From: Sipunculus nudus
Lineage: Eukaryota > Annelida > Sipuncula > Golfingiida > Sipunculidae
NCBI GenBank assembly: GCA_026874595.1
Contig: CM049314.1
Coordinates: 36,933,229 to 36,997,228 of the forward strand
Length of the DNA: 64,000 bases
Direction: 5' to 3'
A program made the translations under genes and the position numbers. Positions 11,356-20,669 of the stretch are shown piece after piece. How positions within the stretch are numbered: position 1 is the stretch's first letter; each line of letters starts with the position of its first letter. The notes under the pieces were generated by a model, which worked only from the letters and a program-made list of their open reading frames with translations, was not told the DNA's origin and searched no databases.

Positions 11356-11487
11356 GGCTAATATAACATTATCAGACCATTATTAAATGGTTTAATCAGT
11401 TTAGTCTCTTCATGGAAAGTTTTAAATGTAGACCGGATTCTACACTTGTGCCCCTTTGACATCCGTGGAGTGAAAAGATAAGGGTAC

Positions 11488-11510
11488 GAATATAGAATAC
11501 CTCAGGCACC
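11488..11510. repeat. Left arm of an inverted pair flanking modules 2 and 3
   Basis: This 23-base segment (GAATATAGA then TACCTCAGGCACC) is repeated in inverted orientation at 13295-13317 with one mismatch. Weaker matching (AAAAG, GATAA) extends outward. The pair encloses 1.8 kb containing the tandem GGGGTCTCCCC units and two tRNA-like modules. Confidence 0.75.
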
Positions 11511-11839
11511 TAAACCGGCCAACATAACTGGCCCACCCTGTCTATTGCAACAGATGTATGTATTTAGTAACACATACCGTCACTAATAACTGTCTATTTG
11601 TCCATTCCTTCTAAGTGTTCTATCATTTGTATCCTGTATTCCACCCCCTCTGTCTTTCTAAACCAACGCCGCCATGTTGCCATAGGCTTCCCCTACTTTC
11701 TCCATTACATCATCAGGAATCACCATCTCACACAATCTCATCCATTAATTTAACTATCTCGCTACACTTCACTTCGTTCCTGTGCCATTTCTCTATGATC
11801 TTTTCCTACTGATTCATTGATCTATCATACATCTATTCC

Positions 11840-12190
11840 TCCCACAAGGAGGGGGGGGGGGGGGGTCCCCCAATCATTCCTCATTATTTATCATTCATTC
11901 TTATTATTCTACCTTTTACAGGGGGTGTTTGGGTGGTCTCCCCCCATCATTATTTCACTTTATTTCTTATTCATTATTATCATTTTACCTATTACAGGGG
12001 GGGTTTGGGGGGTCTCCCCCATCATTATTCCACATTATTTATTATTCATTATTATCATTCTACCTATTAAAGGGGCGGTTTGGGGGGTCTCCCCCCATCA
12101 TTAGTCCACATTATTTTTCATTCATTATTATCATTCTACCTATTACAGGGGGGTTGGGGGTCTCCCCCCATCATTATTTCACATTATATA
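11840..12190 (+). repeat. Tandem repeat of about 75 bp, G-run hairpin in each unit
   Basis: About five units share TTCATTATTATCATTCTACC, then TATTACAG, then G-runs and GGTCTCCCCC. GGTCTC blocks fall at 11935, 12011, 12086 and 12159 (spacing 76, 75, 73). Each unit can form a GGGGG/CCCCC hairpin, and the G-runs could form quadruplexes. The two overlapping open frames here are repeat-encoded and not credible genes. Confidence 0.9.
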
Positions 12191-12404
12191 TAATTCATCA
12201 TTTTACATCATTGTTACCATTTTCACTTTCATATCTATTTAGTACCTCGTCTTACTAGGCTTACTACACATTTCCATGTCAAACATATGAACTGACGATT
12301 TGGTCTAATGACGTCATCACAACTTGGGTTTCCCCCAACACTTTGACAACGAGACCAACTCACGTGATCATGCTCATTCACGCATAAACATCTTTTGTCT
12401 AAAC

Positions 12405-12562
12405 TTAAATACCCCCATTTTCCAAAAACATTCAACAAGTCTTCATAGCTCAGTGGTAGAGCTCAGGACTTCTCTGCAGATGGTCGCTGGTTTGAGTCTT
12501 GCTCATGGATATGTTCATTGAATGTCATGTACAATAATCACATATATCTCTGTCTCTTCCAG
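12405..12562 (+). other. Module 2: TATA-like box, tRNA-like sequence, acceptor-like end
   Basis: TTAAATA at 12405 is 34 bp before GTCTTCA at 12439. The tRNA-like part has a perfect D-stem (AGCTC AGTGGTA GAGCT) and a B-box-like GGTTTGAGTC, but a weak acceptor stem. Downstream TTGAATGTCATGTACAATAA and a pyrimidine run end in CCAG at 12562, 123 bases after the tRNA-like start (120 in module 1). Confidence 0.55.
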
Positions 12563-12658
12563 ATCGAACAATACCGGATGTCAGATAGGTACAAGACATA
12601 CCTAACAGTCAGATACTCAGATGTTACAAGTCACATCACAACTCTTCTATTATTTAAA

Positions 12659-12802
12659 ATGAACCCCAAAAAGACTATACCCCATTTTTCCTCTCTATCC
12701 CCATCAAATGTATCGCCCTCTTTAGGACGTTCTAATAACCAGGGTGGCAGAACTATAGAAACCGGGCTTCAGCCTACCGCCGGTACAACGGGTGTCGCAT
12801 AA
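12659..12802 (+). CDS. Hypothetical 47-residue open frame after module 2
   Basis: An ATG (12659) opens a 47-codon frame rich in Ser, Pro, Thr and Asn (starts MNPKKTIPHF, ends PTAGTTGVA). Its stop codon overlaps an AATAAA at 12801-12806. The order TATA-like box, tRNA-like, acceptor-like AG, open frame, AATAAA resembles a small RNA polymerase II unit. The frame is short, has no recognised domain, and could be chance. No function is proposed. Confidence 0.25.
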   Translation: MNPKKTIPHFSSLSPSNVSPSLGRSNNQGGRTIETGLQPTAGTTGVA

Positions 12803-12899
12803 TAAATTGTTTCCTGGAAAAGGCCGATGTATATCATTTTCCTCAGAATTCCCGTATTTAATTTTGCTCATAGCTGGAGTTTATTATATTAGAGGAGGA

Positions 12900-12962
12900 G
12901 GGGTCCGGGGAACCTGGGTTCCCCGTCTGAACGGGGGTGTGGGGGCGGAGCCCCCACCTAAA
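12900..12962 (+). repeat. GC-rich double hairpin (module 3)
   Basis: Two adjacent hairpins, GGGGAACC TG GGTTCCCC and GTGGGGGC GGA GCCCCCAC, lie about 70 bp before the third TATA-like box, mirroring the layout of module 1. Confidence 0.85.
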
Positions 12963-13031
12963 GCTTAATTTTCCTGTTAAAATAGTAAATGGTTTTTCCA
13001 TTTTCACGATAGATGCCTCTTCAATCGCAGA

Positions 13032-13141
13032 TATAAATGAACAAAACTTGCTCCTGCTGGTATCTCGTCTTCACGGCTCACATAGTAGCGTGTAGGGCTC
13101 CTAGTCTACAGATCGTAGGTTCGATTCCCGTTTCAGGCGAC
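13032..13141 (+). other. Module 3: TATA-like box and tRNA-like sequence
   Basis: TATAAAT at 13032 lies 35 bp before GTCTTCA at 13067. The tRNA-like part is the best paired of the three. TCGTCTT (13065) pairs with CAGGCGA at six of seven positions, and GTAGG/TCTAC can form an anticodon stem around a loop containing CCT (Arg-like). The B-box-like part is GGTTCGATTCC. D-arm pairing is poor and the anticodon loop is eight bases, so a functional tRNA is doubtful. Confidence 0.5.
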
Positions 13142-13294
13142 TTCTGATGCTTAGTAGTTGTTTTTGTTAGAAGAGTTGAGTGTAGGGACATCTACAGGGA
13201 AAAGTAGGAGTTAAAATAGGGAATGAGAGGAGACAATTTTATTTATACGTTCTTCAATAGAAGCAAAGCCCGCGTTCTATAGTGGCTCCACCAG

Positions 13295-13317
13295 GGTGCC
13301 TGAGGTACTCTATATTC
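13295..13317. repeat. Right arm of the inverted pair flanking modules 2 and 3
   Basis: Inverted partner of 11488-11510 (22 of 23 bases). The region between them may be one mobile or duplicated unit, but no target duplication was identified. Confidence 0.75.
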
Positions 13318-13339
13318 GCTCCAAGATAAGCTTTTCATG

Positions 13340-14250
13340 ACAAATGTTGGGACCAGACTATATCATATATGACAACAGGGTATGCAGAAGCCAGAAGCCG
13401 GTTTGTGACAGTAAACTCTATTATCGCTCACACCTAAGATGTGTCTAAAGGCCACGGTTACAATCTTGATAAATATTATTCTATAATCCTGAAAGATACG
13501 GAAAAAATTCACAAATCGGTATTATCGAGATAGGTACACACCCTTTTTCCTGTCTGCCTTTCTGTTTCGCCTGGTTTTGACGAGCAGACCTCTGTCGGGT
13601 TGACATGATCGGCCTTGACCTATGTTATGGACTAAAACCCTGATGTCATAAGTCGGAGGGTGGATGCCAAGCTGGACGTCAAGCCCTGCTGCCAGGCTGC
13701 ACATCAGCAAACGGAGGAACCACAAGAGAATTGTGTGTTTTCAGTAGTATATTAATTTTTTCAGTTAAGTATTATATTTATTTTAGTGAAGAAAGTTTTA
13801 CGACTCAGCAGGCATTTTCATTGGGCTGGTAAATTAGCTTAATGAGTAATGCATACAAGCCATATGGAAGAAAGTACTGCAACAATCATCAAGCCTGTTG
13901 CATTAATATCGTGATAAACAGCCGATAATCAGCCGAAATTTTTGTTGCGGATGACAACGATCTTCTTGTCTATAGCGACTAAGCTTTCCAGGCAGCTGTC
14001 AACCATTTTGCAAAATAAGCGAAGGCCTAACAACAGCCTAAAAAAGACAGAAGTGCTGCACCATGACCGTTGCAACACAACAAAATTACAACCCTCTATC
14101 CACACATCAACATTGATGTTACAACGCCCATGAGCGGCAACGCCGTTTAGCAGCGGTTGAGCACTTCAATTTCTTTGCATGGGAACGTCCGAACGATACA
14201 TCAGTCGTCAAGGACATCTAAACCGACTAGAAGGATTTAAACAAGGATCT
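13340..14250. other. No gene recognised
   Basis: Short unrelated open frames on both strands and no domain recognised. It is bounded on the right by the LINE remnant starting near 14255. Confidence 0.4.
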
Positions 14251-14254
14251 GCTA

Positions 14255-14439
14255 TATATACGTAGCCGAAATTGTCACCACTCTCCTATTTGGATGTGTA
14301 TCCTGCGTTCTGACCCATTAACACCTGCTGCTTCTGGAACACATTCACCAAAGGTACCTGGACCCGAACCATCATTAATTGGCAGCATGTGGATAGACTG
14401 CATGGAAGGAGCAAATATCCCCAGCATAGAAGCCATATT
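14255..14439 (+). pseudogene. LINE (non-LTR retrotransposon) remnant, left part
   Basis: A broken frame resembles the region after the reverse transcriptase of animal LINEs: TTLLFGC, then LLLLEHIHQR, a shift into INWQH, then another shift into ANIPSIEAI. Known relatives read roughly TLLYGCE, LEQFHQR, WQDHI and IPSIEAM at these places. The sequence is cut at 14439 by the BEL/Pao insertion and resumes after 19529. Frameshifts and an in-frame stop show that it is dead. Confidence 0.7.
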
Positions 14440-14635
14440 TGTAACGCGCGGGTCTTTAAGAACACAAACGTAACAACGTGTAGACGTATATCATTTTACT
14501 GCACTGCTATTACACGCATGTCACTTCATAAAAGGTCATGGTTATGATCATGACCATGCGTGTAATAGCAGTGCAGTGAAATGATATACGTCTACACGTT
14601 GTTACGTTTGTGTTCTTAAAGACCCGCGCGTTACA
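14440..14635. repeat. 81-bp palindromic arms replacing the 5' LTR
   Basis: Arms 14440-14520 and 14555-14635 are inverted copies with one mismatch (about 80 of 81), separated by a 34-base loop. Both match the right tip of the 3' LTR (19449-19529). The loop continues the inverted LTR copy back toward 19417. A CATGA-type short match lies at the switch point. Confidence 0.95.
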
Positions 14636-14766
14636 GTGAATAGACTTAGCAAAATGGAACATCTTAAGACTACCCGACGTCAGAAAAAGGCAGCTATTAC
14701 TCGCCACCTCGGGACATAACGTCGCCTTGTCGCTGAGGAAGATGTTAATGAGGTTTAGTCAAAATT

Positions 14767-15570
14767 GTGGCAACTTCGCGTATCATCTCTGAATTTGAAG
14801 CCTCACATGACTGTTATAGAAATGCGTTAGAGGATTTAGATGAGATAGATGAGTGTGAACAGTGGTTCCAGGATGTCGAAAATAGCTACACCTGTGCCTT
14901 AAAAGAAGCGAAAACTTGGCTGAAGTCTGCGCTCGATGGCCCCACGGTTGAGCGATATGTCGAAATAAATGGTGTTGGTGATGAAAACCATTTCGCGTGT
15001 CAGCAAGATTTAGTCGACCTTCTGAGTATCCCCAAGGTAGAGATTGACAGATTTGACGGTAATCCGACTGAATATCAAACCTTTATTGCCATATTTGATG
15101 AGACCATGGACAGTAAATTCGTTGATAGCCAGATCAAGCTAACCAGACTGTTGCAGTATACGACTGGGCTAGCTAAAATGTCTATAAAGAATTGTGCTCT
15201 GATTGGAGGCGAGGCTGGCTATAAACAGGCGCAGGAGATCCTTAGGAACCGTTTTGGAGACTCCCAACTGGTGTCGCAAAGAATTATAACGGACCTCAAG
15301 TGTGGTAGGAAGGTTGTTAAGGCTCATGAACTGCAACAGCTCGCGGATGAGCTTACCATGGCCTTAACAGCTCTGGAAAACTTGGAAAATATTCAGACCT
15401 TGATACACAGCAAAGTATCATAGACATAGTTCAGCGATGTCAACCGCATATCCGCAACCGCTGGAGAAAACTGGCTTTGACTACCAAAAAAGACAAAGAC
15501 GCATATTCCACATTTAAAGATTTTGTTGAATTCGTGAGGATGATCGCTTTAGAAGCCTGTGATCCCGTGT
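14767..15570 (+). pseudogene. BEL/Pao gag remnant
   Basis: A 218-codon frame (14767-15423) has no upstream in-frame ATG; the first usable codon is GTG. It contains the DUF1759-like gag core of Pao elements: PKVEIDRFDGNPTEYQTFI, then LTRLLQYTTGLAK, then LRNRFGD. A shift near 15412-15420 moves the frame, and the C-terminal part continues as SIIDIVQRCQPHIRNRW to a stop near 15570. Gag forms the retrotransposon particle. The breaks indicate an inactive copy. Confidence 0.8.
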
Positions 15571-15584
15571 AAGGGACTGAAAAA

Positions 15585-16837
15585 GTGAAATTCAGGGATA
15601 ATCCCCAGAGCGCCATCAGCAATGCAGTGACCAGCTGGCCGTCTGTAGATCCCTCAGTGACATCACGTCTACAGAATCCTGAGCAGGCATCATCAAGTGA
15701 GCCCGGACAATCGCGTCCTTGTGTGGTATGTAGTCAAAATCATAGACTGTTTCATTGTGACTCTTTCAAACCCATGTAGCCTGTAGATCGAGTGCAGATT
15801 GTTAAAAGAAACAGATTGTGTTACAATTGTTTGTTGGCAGGTCATAATAGCCGTAAATGTAGAAAAAGATCAGTTTGTACAGTGTCAGGTTGTGGTAGAA
15901 AGCATACAAAATCTACTCACGTTGAAGGTGAAAACGGTAGGCAGGCTTCTCATGTGTATGTTAGTGATGAGACTAGAAGCGAGAGTCAGATCAGTGTGAG
16001 TAGTAATGCAAATGTCAACACTGTAAATTCCAGTGTCTTCTTACCAATAGTTCCGGTGATAGTCAATGGTCAAAAGGAAGCTTACACTCTGCTGGACACT
16101 GGATCTACCAACACATTTGTCAGTCAGCGACTGGCGAGTCAGCTGAAGCTGAAGGGCACCGAAGCAAACTATGAAATGAATACCCTAACAATAGTTCTAA
16201 AGTATGCTCAAAGATTGTGTCTTTCCATTTAAAGTCAGTGGGTGGGAATCAGGCTGTAAAAATGAAAAATGTACTGGTGGTACCAAGCATCCCAGCGCAG
16301 TATCCTGGCCACGTGATGAACCTACAGAGATATCCTCACTTGTGTGGTCTACCAATACGACAGGTTGATAATGACATACAGGCAGACATTCTTATTGGCA
16401 TGGACAACGCATATGCCTTGATGCCTCTAGAAGTAAGGAGTGTCCCTGACGACAGAAATCAGCATTATGCCATTCGTACCTTGTTTGGTTGGTCTCTCAG
16501 TGGACCTGTTAATGGCCAGGTGTCTCAGGTAGTTAATTCGAATTTTGTGGACCTCAACCAGCAGATAGAGAAGCTATGGAGTATAGAGTCAGTTGATGAA
16601 GATGTTACGTCATTGTCACCGGAAGACTGCAAGGTTCTTGATCTATGTCACGATGAGATCCGTCACGAGGAAGGTCATGATGTTTTCCGATACCATGGAG
16701 AGCTGGGACACCGAAATTACCCAACAACAGGTATGCGGCCACAGTTAGGTCAAACAGTCTTCAGAATAAGCTTAATAAGACCGGGATGGCTGAAGTTTAC
16801 CAAGAGAACCTTAATAAATGGGTGGGTCGAAACCTAA
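15585..16837 (+). pseudogene. BEL/Pao zinc-knuckle and aspartic protease remnant
   Basis: The first part carries Cys/His knuckles (CVVCSQNHRLFHC, CYNCLLAGHNSRKC) typical of Pao nucleocapsid, interrupted by a stop at about 15777. The protease core YTLLDTGSTNTFVS (DUF1758-like, with the DTG catalytic triad) follows near residue 100 of the second segment. A frameshift near 16217 leads into GMDNAYALMPLEV and the FGWSLSGP block that normally precedes reverse transcriptase. The frame then jumps directly to integrase N-terminal sequence, so the reverse transcriptase and RNase H region has been lost. Confidence 0.8.
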
Positions 16838-18066
16838 CCCACTCTACAAGCTGACATCTGCTCTGGTAAATGGACTGTTAGTTATTGGTAGATGGCAGAT
16901 ACATGCAGCTATTGCAGAGTCAAAGCGTCCAGTGATATTGCCACATGAACACAAGCTAGCTTACATTGTTGTTCGGCAGTACCGTAACTCAGCTCACCTT
17001 GTAACTGAGTGGGCTTTGAGTCAAATAAGGAGGATGTATTGGATTAACAAAGCAAGGACCCGGATTAAGAAGGGAAAGAATGACTGCGTCACGCGCAAGC
17101 AGCTGTATGGGTCACCAATGGTTCAAAAGCTCCCTGGTTTGCCTCCTGAACGATGCGAATCTGGAAGTCCACCTTTCAGCTATGTCGGTGTTGACCTATT
17201 TGGACCAATTCTTGTTAGGAGAGGCAGATCCGAGGTAAAACGATATGGTTGCATTTACAATTGCTTCACAACCAGAGCTTTCCACCTTGAGGTCTTGAGT
17301 AGCTTGGAATCTGATGCCTTCATAAATGGTTTCTTCAGATTTGTATCCAGGAGGGGGTCAGAAATTTGGTCAGACAACGGCACTAATCTCGTGGGTGCAC
17401 GTACGGAGTTATCTAAAAGTCTTCGTCAGTTAGATTGAGGTCAGGTTATCAGGGCTGCTCGTCGTCGAGATATCGAATGGCAATGCAATCCCCCATTGGC
17501 ATCTCACCAAGGAGTCATTTGGGAGTGCGTGATCAGAACCGTTCGGAGAGTTCTGGTGTCGTTGCTAAAGGGAAGTACAAGAATGACAGACGACGTTTTG
17601 AGTACTGTTTTCTGTGAAGCAGAGAACATAGTGAACAGTCGACCAATTACCAGATGCAGTGATAACGCGAATGATGATGCCCCGTTGACGCCGAATCATC
17701 TCTTGCTTCTAAGAGGCAACCATCCGTTCCCATGGGGAGAGTTCCAAGGCACTGATGTGTATCGAAAGCAGTGGCGCCACGTACAGCATTTAACGACACA
17801 GTTCTGGAGAAGATGGACCAATGAATATCTGCCAGAATTACAGAAAGACAAACGAGGTTGAAGAAAGGCAGAATACGAAGACAGGTTATTTAATTATGAT
17901 CCTTAGCGAGAATACACCAAGGGGTTCATGGCCTTTGGGAGTGGTGTCGGAAGTAATACCAGGGAGGGATGGCCTAGTTAGAAGTGTCAAGGTTAAGACC
18001 AAGACCACAAATTTGATTAGGCCAATTACCAAAGTGGTATCCCTGGAAGGATCGCCTGGCATGTAG
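16818..18066 (+). pseudogene. BEL/Pao integrase remnant
   Basis: The N-terminal HHCC-like segment (HEHKLAYIVVRQYRNSAHL) is followed by the rve core with GVDLFGPI, IWSDNGTN and a later REN-like ECVIRTVRRVL segment, then the DUF5641-type C-terminus (ENIVNSRPIT, DDAPLTPNHLLLL). A stop at 17436-17438 interrupts the core between the second and third acidic motifs, and another stop and shift lie near 17860. In a live element the product would insert cDNA into the genome; here it is broken. Confidence 0.85.
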
Positions 18067-18217
18067 GTTACTTATAGCATATGAGGGATTCATATAGTGT
18101 ATAGTGTTTTTATGTTAGATTCACTTGTTGAAGATTTTTGTATGTACTATTATTTTTTAGCATTTACTTCTGCCTATAGTTGTAACATGGACTCCCTATG
18201 TTAAATCATGTTGATTT

Positions 18218-18230
18218 AAGGCGGGGGGAG
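18218..18230 (+). other. Polypurine tract of the BEL/Pao element
   Basis: AAGGCGGGGGGAG directly precedes the LTR start TGTTACTG, the expected place for the plus-strand primer. Confidence 0.85.
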
Positions 18231-19529
18231 TGTTACTGCCCTGACAAGGGCCAGTAATATCCCAGGTTGTTGTAATTTTAGAATTGATAGATAAGTTTAA
18301 GTAGATTTGTGTAACCATAAGTTTTGCCATGTTTGTGGAATTTGTTTAATGCACATATGTGTCATCTGAATTAGGTGTCATTTTTAAGCAATTAATTCGT
18401 GACCTCTGTTGTAAAACCATTATTATATGTATTACATTTAATTCATGCAGTGACCTTGTGTAGGCTATACCAGTTATTTTTAATTTCCTTAATTCAGACG
18501 GACCACCAGGCTTCATGTGCTGTTTATTGTTTTAGCTAGCCAGCCGGGTGGTAATTCATCATGCTGTGGCTGGTGTCCAGCCGTACCGAAAGCTCACCAG
18601 CTTGTATAGTGCTTCACAGGGTCAAGGATACAAAATTGTCACTGTTCTCAGCTTGTGGGACAGGGGTGCTCTCGATAGGCTCGTGTTGTGTTACTGTTAC
18701 CAGGCCGCCTGGGTATTTTAGGTATGCCCCGAGACAAAGGGAGAGTCAGTTGGCAACAAGTGTTAGTTCAAGTCACCTTACTGTTGTGTACATGTTAAGA
18801 TATTAAGTCACCGTTACGTCACCCTAGTCAAAGACTCAACGTCATCATAATGTGTGGGTCAAGTCAATAATAGCGCACAAGTCTGTGAGTATTTCATTTT
18901 TTATACATGTCATTTAAATTCAGTATGGTTTATTCAAATATAACAGGACATAGTGTTAGCGGCGGTAATCTTGCCTAGTATACTTCCGTGGCCTGTCGGA
19001 TCAGGTCAAGGCGTTGCTTCCTATGATGTTAAACTTTCGTGTTTTAACTGTTTTTTTTTGTAATTTTGTGTCATGTTGACAGGTTATCAGTGTGAATTTG
19101 TCAGGTTATATATAGTAATACAATGTAGTCATTTTGATAATTTATGATATGAGTCTCATACAGTGTTAAGGGTTATTTGTTTACGGAAAGTTATGACACA
19201 AAATCCAACTTGAGTATGAACAAAATTAAATGATTTATGGGTTCTTATAAATGTTTATTCAGTCAGTTTCAAGTTTCAATTTATTCCTGATAATGATATA
19301 TTCCTTATTGGTAATTCAATTCATGTGAACGTTGCTTATGAGTTAACAAATCATTTTGTCATTATTATACATTGACATTTATGTTATTATCTTATTTGTT
19401 GTAGATTCACCATGATCATGATCATAACCATGACCTTTTATGAAGTGACATGCGTGTAATAGCAGTGCAGTAAAATGATATACGTCTACACGTTGTTACG
19501 TATGTGTTCTTAAAGACCCGCGCGTTACA
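18231..19529 (+). repeat. 3' LTR of the BEL/Pao element
   Basis: It is 1,299 bp, begins TGTTACTGCC and ends CGCGCGTTACA, with TG...CA tips. It is followed by ATATT, identical to the five bases left of the element. Its last 81 bases recur directly at 14555-14635 and inverted at 14440-14520. Confidence 0.9.
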
Positions 19530-19950
19530 ATATTTCTGACCAGATTGCTACACTGGGGTGGACACCTGTCATGTGTGGGGGACAAGAGAATGCCCCAGGC
19601 CGTGTTCTGCGGAGAGCCATGTCAAATGTGACAGAAGAGCCCCACGGAAGCGCCTCAAGGATCAGCCGAAGCTTCAGCTCAGTGCAGCCGGCAACCCAGG
19701 GAAGGATTGGGAAAATCATGCCAAAGAGAAAAGCAAATGACTAGTGCTGTGTAAGGTGCTTGGACCTCTGGGGTAACCAGAAGACAAGCTGCAGAAGTCA
19801 AGCGCAGATGAAGGAAAGCATCAGCTGCCAAGAGACCCCGTGCTATTTGTAGAGTACTGTGAACCGTACAGAGTGTCGCTCGAGGGTCGACCTACACAAC
19901 CGACAGATGACGTGCCAGATATTTCCTTTCCGTTGCACCCTGGACCCGAG
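19530..19950 (+). pseudogene. LINE remnant, right part
   Basis: It continues the LINE interrupted at 14439, starting FLTRLLHWGGHLS, then RAPRKRLKDQPKLQLSAAG, then a Cys/His tail (CRSRVDLHNRQMTC), the usual order at the C-terminus of this LINE type (relatives: RLRWxGHV, KRYKDxLK, CxSRIGLxSHxxxC). Several shifts and stops are present. The two halves show that the LINE remnant was already there when the BEL/Pao element arrived. Confidence 0.75.
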
Positions 19951-20669
19951 AAACTTCCATATATATCTTCCCCATCACCATTATTTTTTTATATATATAA
20001 AAACATTTCATCATAATATTTACAATGACAGTAAACGTACGACGTTTATAAATTCTTTGGCATCATAATATGTGAGTTACTCAAGTCCTGTGACAAATAA
20101 TTTTCCAATCGTAGATTACAAAATATTTTTTTTTATGTTTGATACATATCTTAGATTAAAACAATTTTATAATTAAATAAACATGTTCATTGCTTTGAGG
20201 CCAATAAAATAATAAAATTATAAATTTTCAAATCTGATTATCATTTTGTTCTGTGCGAAGCCTAGGTACCATTGATTGATATTTTTCATATCACTCAATG
20301 TTGAATACAACGATGCTGTAATATTTTCTTTGTTTTTTTTTTTCAGGAAATGGGACACACAATAAATTGGAATATCTATAAATGCATTTATGTAATTACT
20401 AATTAGAAATTTTACGGAACGGAAATAGATTATTAATCTAAATTAAAGTTTATAAATGTAATTGCAGTTCTATGTAAGTTGTAATTAAAAGGAATAATTT
20501 CTTGGTTCCATGTACTAGTAAGAAAAATTAATATATCTGATTATCTACGAATAAAACTATATTTGTCCTAGGCTCAGAGTATCACACGGCTATGTATTAC
20601 AAATAATATAATATAATGTATTATAATATATTATTATGTAATATAATATTTTATAATATGATGGAACTT
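19951..20669. other. AT-rich, no gene seen
   Basis: Contains a TATAATA-rich simple-sequence stretch at about 20605-20660 next to the Gypsy LTR. Nothing coding was recognised. Confidence 0.5.

Larger units (their letters stand above)
14440..19529 (+). mobile_element. Decayed BEL/Pao LTR retrotransposon with snap-back left end
   Basis: The element is flanked by a perfect 5-bp target duplication ATATT (14435-14439 and 19530-19534). It has a full right LTR (18231-19529) after a purine tract, gag, zinc-knuckle/protease and integrase pieces in BEL/Pao order, but no reverse transcriptase or RNase H. The left LTR is not a normal copy: 14440-14553 is an inverted copy of the LTR's last 113 bases or so, followed by a direct copy of the last 81 bases ending at 14635. 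Coding parts contain frameshifts and stops, so it cannot move by itself. Confidence 0.92.

Noticed and set aside
11817-12258. Two overlapping open frames of 95 and 109 codons rich in Gly, Pro, Ser, Phe, Tyr
   Set aside because: They run through the 75-bp tandem repeat, and the peptide simply reflects the repeat in two frames.
12500-12560. Spliced-leader RNA donor site near the tRNA-like modules
   Set aside because: There is no clear 5' splice site plus Sm-like site after a short leader, and the modules are not in a uniform tandem array.
10463-13138. Three functional tRNA genes
   Set aside because: A- and B-box-like parts are present, but acceptor stems, the 8-base anticodon loop in module 3 and D-arm pairing depart from a normal tRNA. 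Kept as tRNA-like sequences only.
14440-14635. A short complete LTR of 196 bp at the left end
   Set aside because: The right end of the element has no matching palindromic copy. The true right LTR begins at 18231 after a purine tract, so the left segment is an inverted plus direct LTR tip, not an LTR.
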